Assembly (NCBI GenBank): GCA_900550315.1
Contig: URRK01000012.1
Span: forward strand, 1-16,730
From: an uncultured Oscillospiraceae bacterium
GTDB taxonomy: Bacteria; Bacillota; Clostridia; Oscillospirales; Acutalibacteraceae
Length of the DNA stretch: 16,730 bases
Direction: 5' to 3'
The notes under the pieces were generated by a model. It had not been told where the DNA came from and ran no database searches. It saw only the letters and a program-made list of their open reading frames with translations. A program made the translations under genes and the position numbers. Positions 11,941-16,730 of the stretch are shown here, piece by piece (within the stretch, counting starts at the first letter, position 1; each line of letters starts with the position of its first letter).

Positions 11941-12146
11941 AAAAATCAAATGCCACTTTACTTTTCGCCCAAAATCGAATAATATATATTCAGCGGCAAA
12001 AGGTCGCTGTGCCTGTGAAGTTATCGGCCGAGCTTGTAAGCGGTAACCGAGGCTGGGGAGGGTTCGCACTGATCCTGTTTCAAGCTATGCCTTTAAGGCA
12101 AAAAAGTGCATTTAGGTTTAATTTATTAAAATTTTTAAAAAATATG
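11941..12146. other. Gene-free structured island, possible further RNA (D1)
   Basis: No convincing ORF lies here. A weak promoter-like pair (TTTACT 11957-11962, 17 bases, TAATAT 11980-11985) precedes a segment that is more GC-rich than its surroundings. That segment can form CAGCG/CGCTG (11991-11995 with 12005-12009) and a long arm: GCCT/AGGC (12011-12014 with 12050-12053) enclosing GTTATCG/CGGTAAC (12020-12026 with 12041-12047). A TGCC/GGCA palindrome near 12088-12100 is followed by A, not T, so it is not a plus-strand terminator. It could be another RNA, a processed 5' extension of unit D2, or decayed sequence. Confidence 0.3.
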
Positions 12147-12175
12147 TTGACTTTGGCGGCTTAGTTGCATATAAT
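12147..12175 (+). promoter_or_regulatory. Promoter of RNA D2
   Basis: TTGACT (12147-12152), 17-base spacer, TATAAT (12170-12175). From the base before the -35 it matches the next promoter (12316 onward) at 26 of 34 positions, including 14 in a row (TTGCATATAATATA), showing duplication or shared control. Confidence 0.85.
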
Positions 12176-12181
12176 ATAGTT

Positions 12182-12287
12182 GCAGGTAATTTATTACGCT
12201 GTATACTCATGCAACCGAATTAGCGTTTAAGCGATATGTAATATCGCCGCACATGAGGAAAGCCGCCTTTTTGGGCGGTTTTTTTGT
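12182..12287 (+). ncRNA. RNA D2: ~105-nt pseudoknotted small RNA upstream of abi
   Basis: The predicted RNA has ACGCT (12196-12200) paired with AGCGT (12222-12226); bases in that loop, CTCATG (12206-12211), pair with CATGAG (12252-12257) further down, which makes a pseudoknot. A perfect 7-bp hairpin GCGATAT-GTA-ATATCGC (12231-12247) sits inside. The RNA ends with a strong terminator (CCGCC/GGCGG extended by A-T pairs, 12259-12282, T-run to 12285). RNA motifs located upstream of Abi_2/AbiF genes are known (the abiF motif in Rfam), and this unit is a candidate member; I cannot verify the consensus match here. Confidence 0.7.
12259..12287 (+). terminator. Terminator of RNA D2
   Basis: Stem CCGCC (12263-12267) with GGCGG (12274-12278), extended by one G-U and three A-T pairs, then a run of T through 12285. 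Confidence 0.85.
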
Positions 12288-12316
12288 TGTAATAAGCATT
12301 TTTCAAAAATAGAGGG

Positions 12317-12345
12317 TTGACAAAGGCAGTTTTATTGCATATAAT
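12317..12345 (+). promoter_or_regulatory. Promoter of RNA E and abi
   Basis: TTGACA (12317-12322), 17-base spacer, TATAAT (12340-12345). Twin of the RNA D2 promoter. Transcription starting near 12352 meets a terminator before the abi start codon at 12421. Confidence 0.85.
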
Positions 12346-12351
12346 ATAAGT

Positions 12352-12403
12352 AATAAGACCGCCCGCACCTCTCAACGATGTGTCCCAGGGCGGGTATTTT
12401 TTT
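12352..12403 (+). ncRNA. RNA E: short terminator-bearing leader of abi
   Basis: The ~50-nt segment between the promoter and the abi ribosome binding site is almost all one stem: CCCGC (12362-12366) with GCGGG (12390-12394), a bulged A, then CCT (12368-12370) with AGG (12387-12389 region), closing a 16-nt loop, followed by TATTTTTTTATTT. It acts as a terminator or attenuator 18 bases before the abi start, so abi would be expressed mainly by read-through. Whether the short RNA has its own function is unknown. Confidence 0.65.
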
Positions 12404-12420
12404 ATTTAGGAAGTTTTTAT

Positions 12421-13281
12421 ATGGATGTTAAAAAGCCAGCAACTTTCGAGGAACAATTAAATAAGTTAAAAGAAAGAGGCTGCATAATCAAAAATCCAAA
12501 AGAAGCATTATCAGTCTTAAAAAAAGTCAATTATTACCGTTTAACAGCTTATTTTTTGCCGTTTGTTGATTCAAACGGTTCTTACATTAGTAACACTTCG
12601 TTTAATACGGTATTGAGAATATATGAGTTTGATAAACGGCTGCGGCATTTAATTTTTCCAATTGTTGAGGAACTTGAAATACTATTGCGCACGGAACTGT
12701 CGTATATGCATGCCCATAAACATGGCGAACTCGGCTACTTGTCTTCCGAAGCTTTTAACTCACGCCATAAACACGACGCTTTCTTAGAAACTATCAGTTC
12801 TTGTATAAAACATAATGAAAATCAGTTGTTTGTAAAACACCACATAGAAAAATATAATTCACGATTTCCACTATGGGTTATTATCGAACTTTTTTCTTTT
12901 GGCGATGTATCTCGTTTTTATGCAGATATGTTGAGACAAGACAAAAAACAATTTGCATATAAAATTTTTAAAGTACCTGACAATATTTTGGAAAGTTGGC
13001 TTTATTGTCTTACTCGTCTGCGCAATTATTGCGCACATTATTCAAGGCTGTATTTCAATCGAATATCCCCAATTCCTAAAACGCCAAAGAACAGCACATA
13101 TCATTACGATAACAGCATTTTTGACTATATCTTGGTTTTAAAAAATCTTTCGCTTAATAAGAAAAAATGGAACAATTCATTTGTTGTGCAACTTGAGGCA
13201 CTAATAGAGGAGTATGCCGATAGCATATTGCTGAAACACATTGGTTTCCCCCAAAAATGGAAAAGTATGCTGTTAAAATAG
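12421..13281 (+). CDS. Abi_2 family (AbiD/AbiF-like) HEPN abortive-infection protein
   Basis: A 286-residue Abi_2-type protein. Family landmarks: TFEEQLNKLKERGCII at 8-23, VNYYRLTAYFLPF at 36-48, YEFDKRLRHLIFPIVEELE at 68-86, then LRTELSYMHAHKHGELGYL, FSFGDVSRFY near 158-167 and the HEPN catalytic motif RNYCAH at 201-206 (R-x4-H) in LTRLRNYCAHYSRLYFN. HEPN proteins of this type act as RNases that stop growth of phage-infected cells, and AbiF-type members are known to associate with an upstream non-coding RNA. Here two RNA units with twin promoters precede it. Start ATG has AGGA at 9 bases. Gene is AT-rich and lies in the cI-int accessory slot. Confidence 0.9.
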   Translation: MDVKKPATFEEQLNKLKERGCIIKNPKEALSVLKKVNYYRLTAYFLPFVDSNGSYISNTSFNTVLRIYEFDKRLRHLIFPIVEELEILLRTELSYMHAHKHGELGYLSSEAFNSRHKHDAFLETISSCIKHNENQLFVKHHIEKYNSRFPLWVIIELFSFGDVSRFYADMLRQDKKQFAYKIFKVPDNILESWLYCLTRLRNYCAHYSRLYFNRISPIPKTPKNSTYHYDNSIFDYILVLKNLSLNKKKWNNSFVVQLEALIEEYADSILLKHIGFPQKWKSMLLK

Positions 13282-13309
13282 TCGTTTTTTAAAATCCCTA
13301 ACACACCAA

Positions 13310-13394
13310 ATAAAAAAGCCCCCCGCCCTGCTGGAACAGAGCGAGGAGCGACCGGACGGGGCCGGTACAAAGAAAAGTAGCCTGGAAAACTACC
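13310..13394 (-). ncRNA. RNA F: minus-strand small RNA between abi and int
   Basis: A minus-strand unit of about 85 nt runs from the promoter at 13401-13429 to a terminator whose stem is 13 continuous base pairs (13318-13330 with 13337-13349, four G-U) with a 6-nt loop, followed by TTTTTTATTT. The 5' part can form GTAG/CTAC and ACCGG/CCGGT hairpins. No ORF is present. It points toward the 3' end of abi, about 30 bases beyond the abi stop, so read-through would be antisense to abi mRNA; abi itself has no other terminator here. Function unknown. Confidence 0.75.
13311..13349 (-). terminator. Terminator of RNA F
   Basis: GCTCCTCGCTCTG pairs without interruption to the G-rich arm at 13318-13330 on the minus strand; the T-run is 13312-13317. 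Confidence 0.85.
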
Positions 13395-13400
13395 GTTAAT

Positions 13401-13429
13401 ATTGTACCAAACCGTCCTTAAAATGTCAA
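13401..13429 (-). promoter_or_regulatory. Promoter of RNA F
   Basis: Minus strand TTGACA (13424-13429), 17-base spacer, TACAAT (13401-13406). It is divergent from int, whose start is at 13453. Confidence 0.85.
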
Positions 13430-13446
13430 GTAAAAGAAAGGACGGT
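13411..13446. repeat. 9-bp inverted repeat spanning RNA F promoter and int ribosome binding site
   Basis: ACCGTCCTT at 13411-13419 and AAGGACGGT at 13438-13446 are perfect complements 18 bases apart. The left arm lies in the spacer of the RNA F promoter, the right arm contains the int ribosome binding site (AAAGG). It could be an operator or, in an RNA reading through from abi, a hairpin hiding the int start. Confidence 0.75.
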
Positions 13447-13452
13447 ATTTTT

Positions 13453-14574
13453 ATGCCCATTTACAAAACAGGAAAGAAAAAGGCCGGCGAACAGCAATAC
13501 CGGGTATGTATAAATTACACGGACGGAAACGGCCACTACCGGCAAAAAAACAAAAAGGTTTACGGTTTAGCTGCGGCAAAAATGGCCGAGCTGCGTTTAA
13601 CCGAGCTGATTAAGGCCGAGCCGGCAGCGAAAAACAATATTTCGGTAAACGATTTATTTGAATTGTACATAGCCGATAAAAAGCATAATGTAAGAACTTC
13701 GACCCTTGAAAAAACCATTCGCTTTTTTAAGCATGATATACTGCCAATTTTAGGCCATGTAAAGCTTAGCAAGCTGAACCTAAGTGTTTTATCTACCTGG
13801 AAAGAAGCCGTGCAAGAGCGCCCGTTAGCGGTTAGAACAAGGCGTAATATTTACAGTGAGCTGCGCGCCATGCTGAACTGGGCGGTTAAAATGGAGTATT
13901 TGCCGGGCAACCCGTTAGTTCGATTAGATAATTTTAAAGAGGTTTTATTTGAAAAGCCGCAAGACAAGCTGCACTTTTACACCTCGGAGCAGTTTAAGCT
14001 TTACATTACCGCCGCAGCTGCAATGCGAAAAACTTTTAACAGCTACGGCTGCTATGTATTTTTTAACATTGCCTACTACACCGGGGCACGCAAGGGCGAA
14101 ATAAACGCCTTAAAATGGACTGATATTGAGGGGAATATTATGCACATTCGGCGCAGCGTGGCCCAAAAGATTAAAGGGCAGCCCATTGTAGAAACGCCGC
14201 CAAAAAACAGATCCTCTTACCGGGATATTCAGCTGCCAAAGGTATTGCTTGTCATTTTGGCCGAACACAAACAAATGCAGCAGCAGTTAAAGGGCTTTAA
14301 CAATAACTGGCGGGTTTGCGGCGGCTGGCACTGTCTTTCCGACACCAGTATTTCCAACGCAAATATAGCCTACGCCAAGGCGGCCGGGCTGCCGGTTATT
14401 CGTATACACGATTTTCGGCACAGCCACGCCTCCCTGCTGGCCAACAACGGCATTAACATTCAAGAAATTGCGCGCCGGTTGGGTCACAGCAAGGTTGAAA
14501 TGACCTGGAACACCTATGCCCACCTTTACCCCGCCGAGCAGGAAAAAGCCCTTGAAGTATTAGAAAAGCTTTGA
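13453..14574 (+). CDS. int: Tyrosine-family phage integrase
   Basis: A 373-residue integrase from the ATG at 13453 (MPIYKTGKKKAGEQQYRV), which has AAAGG upstream; an earlier in-frame ATG lacks a site. Residues 1-45 form an arm-site DNA-binding domain (YRVCINYTDGNGHYRQK). Residues 63-160 are the SAM-like core-binding domain (SVNDLFELYIADKKHNVRTS). The catalytic domain carries Arg213 (YYTGARKGEINALKW), probable Lys251, His319 and Arg322 (IRIHDFRHSHASL), His345 (RRLGHS) and Tyr355 (NTYAHLYP). It recombines phage and host att sites. The gene converges on the host tmRNA gene, the usual integration target of this kind of integrase. No excisionase is evident in the window. Confidence 0.95.
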   Translation: MPIYKTGKKKAGEQQYRVCINYTDGNGHYRQKNKKVYGLAAAKMAELRLTELIKAEPAAKNNISVNDLFELYIADKKHNVRTSTLEKTIRFFKHDILPILGHVKLSKLNLSVLSTWKEAVQERPLAVRTRRNIYSELRAMLNWAVKMEYLPGNPLVRLDNFKEVLFEKPQDKLHFYTSEQFKLYITAAAAMRKTFNSYGCYVFFNIAYYTGARKGEINALKWTDIEGNIMHIRRSVAQKIKGQPIVETPPKNRSSYRDIQLPKVLLVILAEHKQMQQQLKGFNNNWRVCGGWHCLSDTSISNANIAYAKAAGLPVIRIHDFRHSHASLLANNGINIQEIARRLGHSKVEMTWNTYAHLYPAEQEKALEVLEKL

Positions 14575-14596
14575 AAATTCGTGCCAAATTCGTGCC
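14575..14596. repeat. Tandem 11-bp repeat just after int
   Basis: AAATTCGTGCC occurs twice head to tail (14575-14585, 14586-14596) directly after the int stop codon and about 43-64 bases from the tmRNA 3' end. Position suggests integrase arm-type binding sites at the attachment site; this is inference. Confidence 0.85.
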
Positions 14597-14603
14597 AGAA
14601 ACA

Positions 14604-14631
14604 AAAAAAGCGCCTAAAATAGGCACTTTTT
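14604..14631. terminator. Bidirectional terminator between int and tmRNA
   Basis: GCCTA-AAA-TAGGC (14612-14624) is flanked by an A-run on the left (14603-14609) and a T-run on the right (14627-14631), so it gives a stem plus T-run on either strand. It can end both int (plus) and ssrA (minus) transcription. Confidence 0.85.
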
Positions 14632-14638
14632 AAGCATT

Positions 14639-14700
14639 TGGTGGAGGCGGGGGGAGTCGGACCCCCGTCCGAAAACAGTTTCACAAAATTCTCTCCGGGT
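14639..14700. other. Probable prophage attachment junction at the ssrA 3' end
   Basis: The integrase gene abuts the 3' end of an intact tmRNA gene, the classical attachment site of many phages and islands. The exact crossover core cannot be set because the other junction, which should repeat part of this segment, lies outside the window to the left. Confidence 0.5.
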
Positions 14701-14866
14701 GCAGGCAGTTGTTTAAAGTTCCCTTACAACGCACACGGCTGCCAAAGCGCGCTGCTTGGTAGCTCCAAAATCATGACGGCGGGCGGAGCAAACCGCCGTT
14801 CACGTTCACTGCTAAAATGACGCTCTAACCGGTCCGCAGTTCTACCGGGTCGAACGGCAGCCTAAA

Positions 14867-14911
14867 TTAGGCTGCTAATGCAATATTTCTATTGTCAGTT
14901 AATTTTTTTGC
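14867..14911 (-). other. tmRNA tag-peptide reading frame
   Basis: Fifteen codons from the GCA resume codon (14909-14911) to TAA (14867-14869), giving AKKLTDNRNIALAA. The ALAA end is the standard degradation signal recognised by ClpXP-type proteases. Confidence 0.95.
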
Positions 14912-14992
14912 GACTTTTTAAGTGTTTTCGCCACACTACCCGCTAATCTTGCTTCCCTGTCCCCGTCGAAACCTTTACGCCCCCATATATAA

Positions 14993-15008
14993 CGCCGGTT
15001 GCCCGGCG
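14993..15008 (-). terminator. Hairpin between the hydrolase gene and ssrA
   Basis: A perfect 6-bp stem CGCCGG/CCGGCG with a GCAA tetraloop on the minus strand, 20 bases after the hydrolase stop, followed by TTATATAT. It may be a weak terminator for the smpB-hydrolase transcript; the same TATA stretch may belong to the ssrA promoter. Confidence 0.4.
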
Positions 15009-15028
15009 CAAAAAGCGTAAAATACCAG

Positions 15029-15871
15029 CTACTTGCCAAACACAACCGCTAAGAACCGAATGGATTCATCTACCCACGCGTTGGCCAGCGCTGCAACCTC
15101 ATCTACATAAGGGGATGAGGCTAAATCGCAAGCGGCCAGGCCGTGCGGCCCGTGTGGGAAAATGTGCAGCTCGTACATAATGCCGTGCTCGGCCAGCGCC
15201 GCCGCAAACGCCAAACTGTTTTTGCAGGGCACACAGTTATCATCGGCCGTGTGCCACAAATAGGTTGGCGGCGTAAACTCGTTTACTTTATGCTCTAACC
15301 CGAATTTTAAATAGTCGGGAGAAGAGGTATCTTCCACGCCTGAAACATTTTTAATAGACCAAGCATGAGCAATGGCGGGGTCGGCTGCAATAACCGGGTA
15401 CCCCAGCACCATGGCGTTTGGTGCAATCTCCTGCGGGGTAACACCCAAAAGCCCGGTTACGGCCGGGTCGTTACACATAGTACCCAAGGAGCAGGCCAAA
15501 TGCCCGCCGGCCGAAAAGCCGCTAACGGCAATTTTTTCGGGGTCTAACCGCCATTCCTTGGCGTGACGCCGAATGTACAGCATGGCGGCAGCCTCCTCGC
15601 AAAGCTGCTCTGGAAAATGGGCGCCCGGCGCAACGCTGTACTGCAGCACAAAAGCACAATAGCCGGCCTTTAAGTACCAAAACGCAATGCACTCGCCCTC
15701 GCGGTTAAAGCAAACTTGGGCGTAACCGCCGCCCGGCATAATTAACATACCGGGGGCATTGTAATGATCGTCCCGGCGAAAAATATTGTTTACATAGCAG
15801 TGTAAAACCGGGTTTTGGTTGGTTTGCAGCATGGGAAATTCTTTTTTTAATTCAACCGTAAAATATTTCAC
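15029..15871 (-). CDS. Alpha/beta-hydrolase (esterase/acetyl-xylan-esterase-like)
   Basis: A 280-residue alpha/beta-hydrolase. The oxyanion region is MLIMPGGGYAQVC (43-55), the nucleophile elbow VSGFSAGGHLA puts Ser at 120, and the acid is probably Asp211 in HTADDNCVP. The His is His243 in FPHGPHGL. This 'PGGGY...GFSAGGH...HTADDxxVP...PHGPHG' set matches the BD-FAE/acetyl-xylan-esterase type of small esterases common in gut clostridia, which remove acyl groups from plant polysaccharides or small esters. No signal peptide, so cytoplasmic. The GTG start (15869-15871) follows the smpB stop by one base with AAAGGGAAT upstream, so the two are cotranscribed. Exact substrate cannot be told. Confidence 0.85.
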   Translation of the reverse strand: MKYFTVELKKEFPMLQTNQNPVLHCYVNNIFRRDDHYNAPGMLIMPGGGYAQVCFNREGECIAFWYLKAGYCAFVLQYSVAPGAHFPEQLCEEAAAMLYIRRHAKEWRLDPEKIAVSGFSAGGHLACSLGTMCNDPAVTGLLGVTPQEIAPNAMVLGYPVIAADPAIAHAWSIKNVSGVEDTSSPDYLKFGLEHKVNEFTPPTYLWHTADDNCVPCKNSLAFAAALAEHGIMYELHIFPHGPHGLAACDLASSPYVDEVAALANAWVDESIRFLAVVFGK

Positions 15872-15872
15872 G

Positions 15873-16355
15873 TTAATATTCCCTTTCTTTTACGGCACGT
15901 GCAATGGAGCGGTTCATATCTCGCACGGCGGCCGACTCGCGTTTATCGTACAGCTTTTTGCCCTTACAAAGGCCAACCTGAATTTTAATGTTAGAACCCT
16001 TAAAGTAAACCGAGAGCGGAATTAAGGTGTACCCCTGTTGCTTAATTTGGCCAAACAGGTGCAAAATTTCTCTTTTGTGCATAAGCAGCCGGCGTACCCG
16101 TAAAGGGTCTTTATTAAAAATGTTGCCCTTTTCGTAAGGGGAAATGTGCATTCCCTTTACAAACAGCTCGCCGTTTTCAATGTCGCACCAGGCGTCTTTT
16201 AAATTTACGCCCCCGGCGCGAATGGCTTTTACCTCGGTGCCGCAAAGCTCAATGCCGGCCTCAAGGCTTTGGGTAACAAAATAATCGTGGTAGGCTTTTT
16301 TGTTTTTGGCAACGGTTTTTAAATGTTCCAACGCCTGCAGCACCCCCTTTAACAC
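15873..16355 (-). CDS. smpB: SsrA-binding protein SmpB
   Basis: A 160-residue SmpB, the partner that delivers tmRNA to stalled ribosomes. Characteristic segments: KNKKAYHDYFVTQSLEAGIE, LCGTEVKAIRAGGVNLKDAW, ELFVKGMHISPYEKGN, RRLLMHKREILHLFGQIKQQ, GYTLIPLSVYFKGSNIKIQV and the basic C-terminal tail (KKLYDKRESAAVRDMNR). The N-terminal ten residues before KTVAKNKK are slightly longer than usual; the GTG at 16353-16355 is the best start I see, with only a weak AAGTGAG site, so a later start is possible. A good promoter lies just upstream, and ssrA lies about 900 bases downstream. Confidence 0.95.
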   Translation of the reverse strand: MLKGVLQALEHLKTVAKNKKAYHDYFVTQSLEAGIELCGTEVKAIRAGGVNLKDAWCDIENGELFVKGMHISPYEKGNIFNKDPLRVRRLLMHKREILHLFGQIKQQGYTLIPLSVYFKGSNIKIQVGLCKGKKLYDKRESAAVRDMNRSIARAVKEREY

Positions 16356-16371
16356 ATTTTAACTCACTTTT

Positions 16372-16400
16372 ATTCTAACAGGGTTGTTAAAATTTGTCAA
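16372..16400 (-). promoter_or_regulatory. smpB promoter
   Basis: Minus strand TTGACA (16395-16400), 17-base spacer, TAGAAT (16372-16377), 17 bases upstream of the smpB start codon. Confidence 0.85.
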
Positions 16401-16413
16401 TCCCTTTTTGGCT

Positions 16414-16438
16414 TAAAACGCCTTTTTAAAGCAAGGCG
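16414..16438 (-). terminator. Probable terminator of the HAD phosphatase gene
   Basis: On the minus strand CGCCTT (16433-16438) pairs with AAGGCG (16419-16424) around an 8-nt segment, followed by TTTTAAG. It lies between the HAD gene and the smpB promoter. The remaining gap, 16439-16553, shows only a small GCGTA/TACGC hairpin (16523-16536). Confidence 0.55.
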
Positions 16439-16553
16439 CCGTTTACACCGGGCACTTTTGGGCCAACAAAAGGGCAACGGTTTTTGTGGCGTGGCGGTTT
16501 TTGGTTGTACCGGCTAACCACGGCGTATTTTTACGCGCATTCTTTACAACAAA

Positions 16554-16730
16554 CTAAAGCCCGCAAACGGGAATAATTTGGTTTAGCGCGGTAACAGTGT
16601 AGGTGGTGCCTGGCGGCGGGGTAACGCTTTGGCCGCTTAGGTTTACAAAGCAGGTGTCGCACCCGGCAGTAAGACCGCCGGCAATGTCGCTGCTTAAAGA
16701 ATCCCCTATCATTAACGCCTGTTTTGGGTT
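16554..16730 (-). CDS. HAD-superfamily phosphatase (YjjG-like), C-terminal fragment
   Basis: Only the last 58 codons are in the window; the gene continues off the right edge. The visible part reads NPKQALMIGDSLSSDIAGG and then TAGCDTCFVNLSGQSVTPPP. This is HAD motif IV (GDSLSSD, with the acidic residues that hold the metal) followed by the usual AG.D..F.N segment, as in pyrimidine 5'-nucleotidases of the YjjG group. These dephosphorylate small phosphorylated metabolites such as nucleotides. Superfamily is secure, subfamily moderately so. It is a host gene ending before the smpB promoter. Confidence 0.8.
   Translation of the reverse strand, partial: NPKQALMIGDSLSSDIAGGLTAGCDTCFVNLSGQSVTPPPGTTYTVTALNQIIPVCGL

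Larger units (their letters stand above)
14639..14984 (-). ncRNA. ssrA: Transfer-messenger RNA (tmRNA)
   Basis: A 346-nt one-piece tmRNA, 5' end at 14984 and CCA-ending 3' terminus at 14639. The acceptor stem pairs GGGGGCG with CGCCTCC, with a G-U as third pair, the identity signal for alanyl-tRNA synthetase; discriminator A and encoded CCA follow. The 5' part shows the typical GTAAAGGTTTCGACGGGG, and the 3' part the T-arm GGGGGTCCGACTCCCCC. The tag frame (14911-14867) encodes AKKLTDNRNIALAA. With SmpB, encoded nearby, it rescues stalled ribosomes and tags the peptides for proteolysis. Its 3' end is the prophage insertion point and remains complete. Confidence 0.97.

Noticed and set aside
12051..12076. 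tRNA T-arm-like sequence (GGTTCGCACTGATCC)
   Set aside because: No acceptor stem, anticodon arm or CCA-like end could be assembled around it.
12088..12106. TGCCTTTAAGGCA palindrome as a terminator
   Set aside because: It is followed by an A-run on the plus strand and has no T-run after it on the minus strand, so it fits a terminator in neither direction.
11811..12164. 117-codon plus-strand reading frame across RNA C and the following gap
   Set aside because: It runs through two structured repeats, a terminator and promoter-like DNA, has no ribosome binding site, and its translation has no protein-like pattern. The minus-strand frame over the same segment (11761-12069) fails for the same reasons.

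Overview
The window is the right-hand part of a temperate prophage plus its bacterial flank. The host looks like a low-to-mid-GC member of the Bacillota, probably a clostridium (Oscillospirales-like; this is an inference from codon use, strong AGGAGG-type ribosome binding sites, tmRNA layout and the style of the phage proteins). The prophage sits at the 3' end of the tmRNA gene (ssrA). Its integrase ends 65 bases from the tmRNA 3' end and converges on it, so the prophage occupies about 1-14638 and continues off the left edge. The host DNA at 14639-16730 carries ssrA, an alpha/beta-hydrolase, smpB and the C-terminal end of a HAD phosphatase.

Positions 9807 down to 1 form one long leftward early (lytic) operon of about 24 tightly packed genes, many joined by ATGA overlaps. 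In order of transcription it holds two Cro-like regulators, several small unknowns, a zinc-ribbon protein, a recombination/replication block, and a string of small Cys-rich or coiled-coil phage proteins. The replication block is a PD-(D/E)XK exonuclease, SSB, an ERCC4 nuclease, a CHC2 zinc-finger primase-like protein and a DUF927 helicase. A GTAAC/GTTAC iteron region just after the helicase gene is a candidate phage origin. At 8419-8548 a complete plus-strand promoter-RNA-terminator unit is embedded against the direction of this operon.

Divergent sigma70-type promoters at 9851-9936 separate the lytic operon from a LexA/S24-type CI repressor (9957-10631).

The most unusual part is the lysogeny accessory region between cI and int (10632-13450). 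It contains two predicted RNases, a NYN/PIN-like protein (10868-11596) and a HEPN-type Abi_2 abortive-infection protein (12421-13281). Around and between them lie at least five short, strongly predicted non-coding transcription units, most with a near-consensus promoter (17-base or 16-base spacer) and an intrinsic terminator. Two of these lie directly upstream of the two RNase genes, as in type III toxin-antitoxin loci (promoter, RNA, leaky terminator, toxin). One unit (11780-11935) holds two 45-nt repeats that each fold as an H-type pseudoknot, with two compensatory base-pair changes between the copies. A further unit runs on the minus strand between abi and int. I read this region as a prophage defence island of RNA-regulated ribonucleases. 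The Abi_2-plus-RNA pairing has precedent; the NYN-plus-RNA pairing and the clustered RNA array look new to me.

Functions of most small operon proteins are unknown. All RNA folding was done by eye, and no database search was possible.
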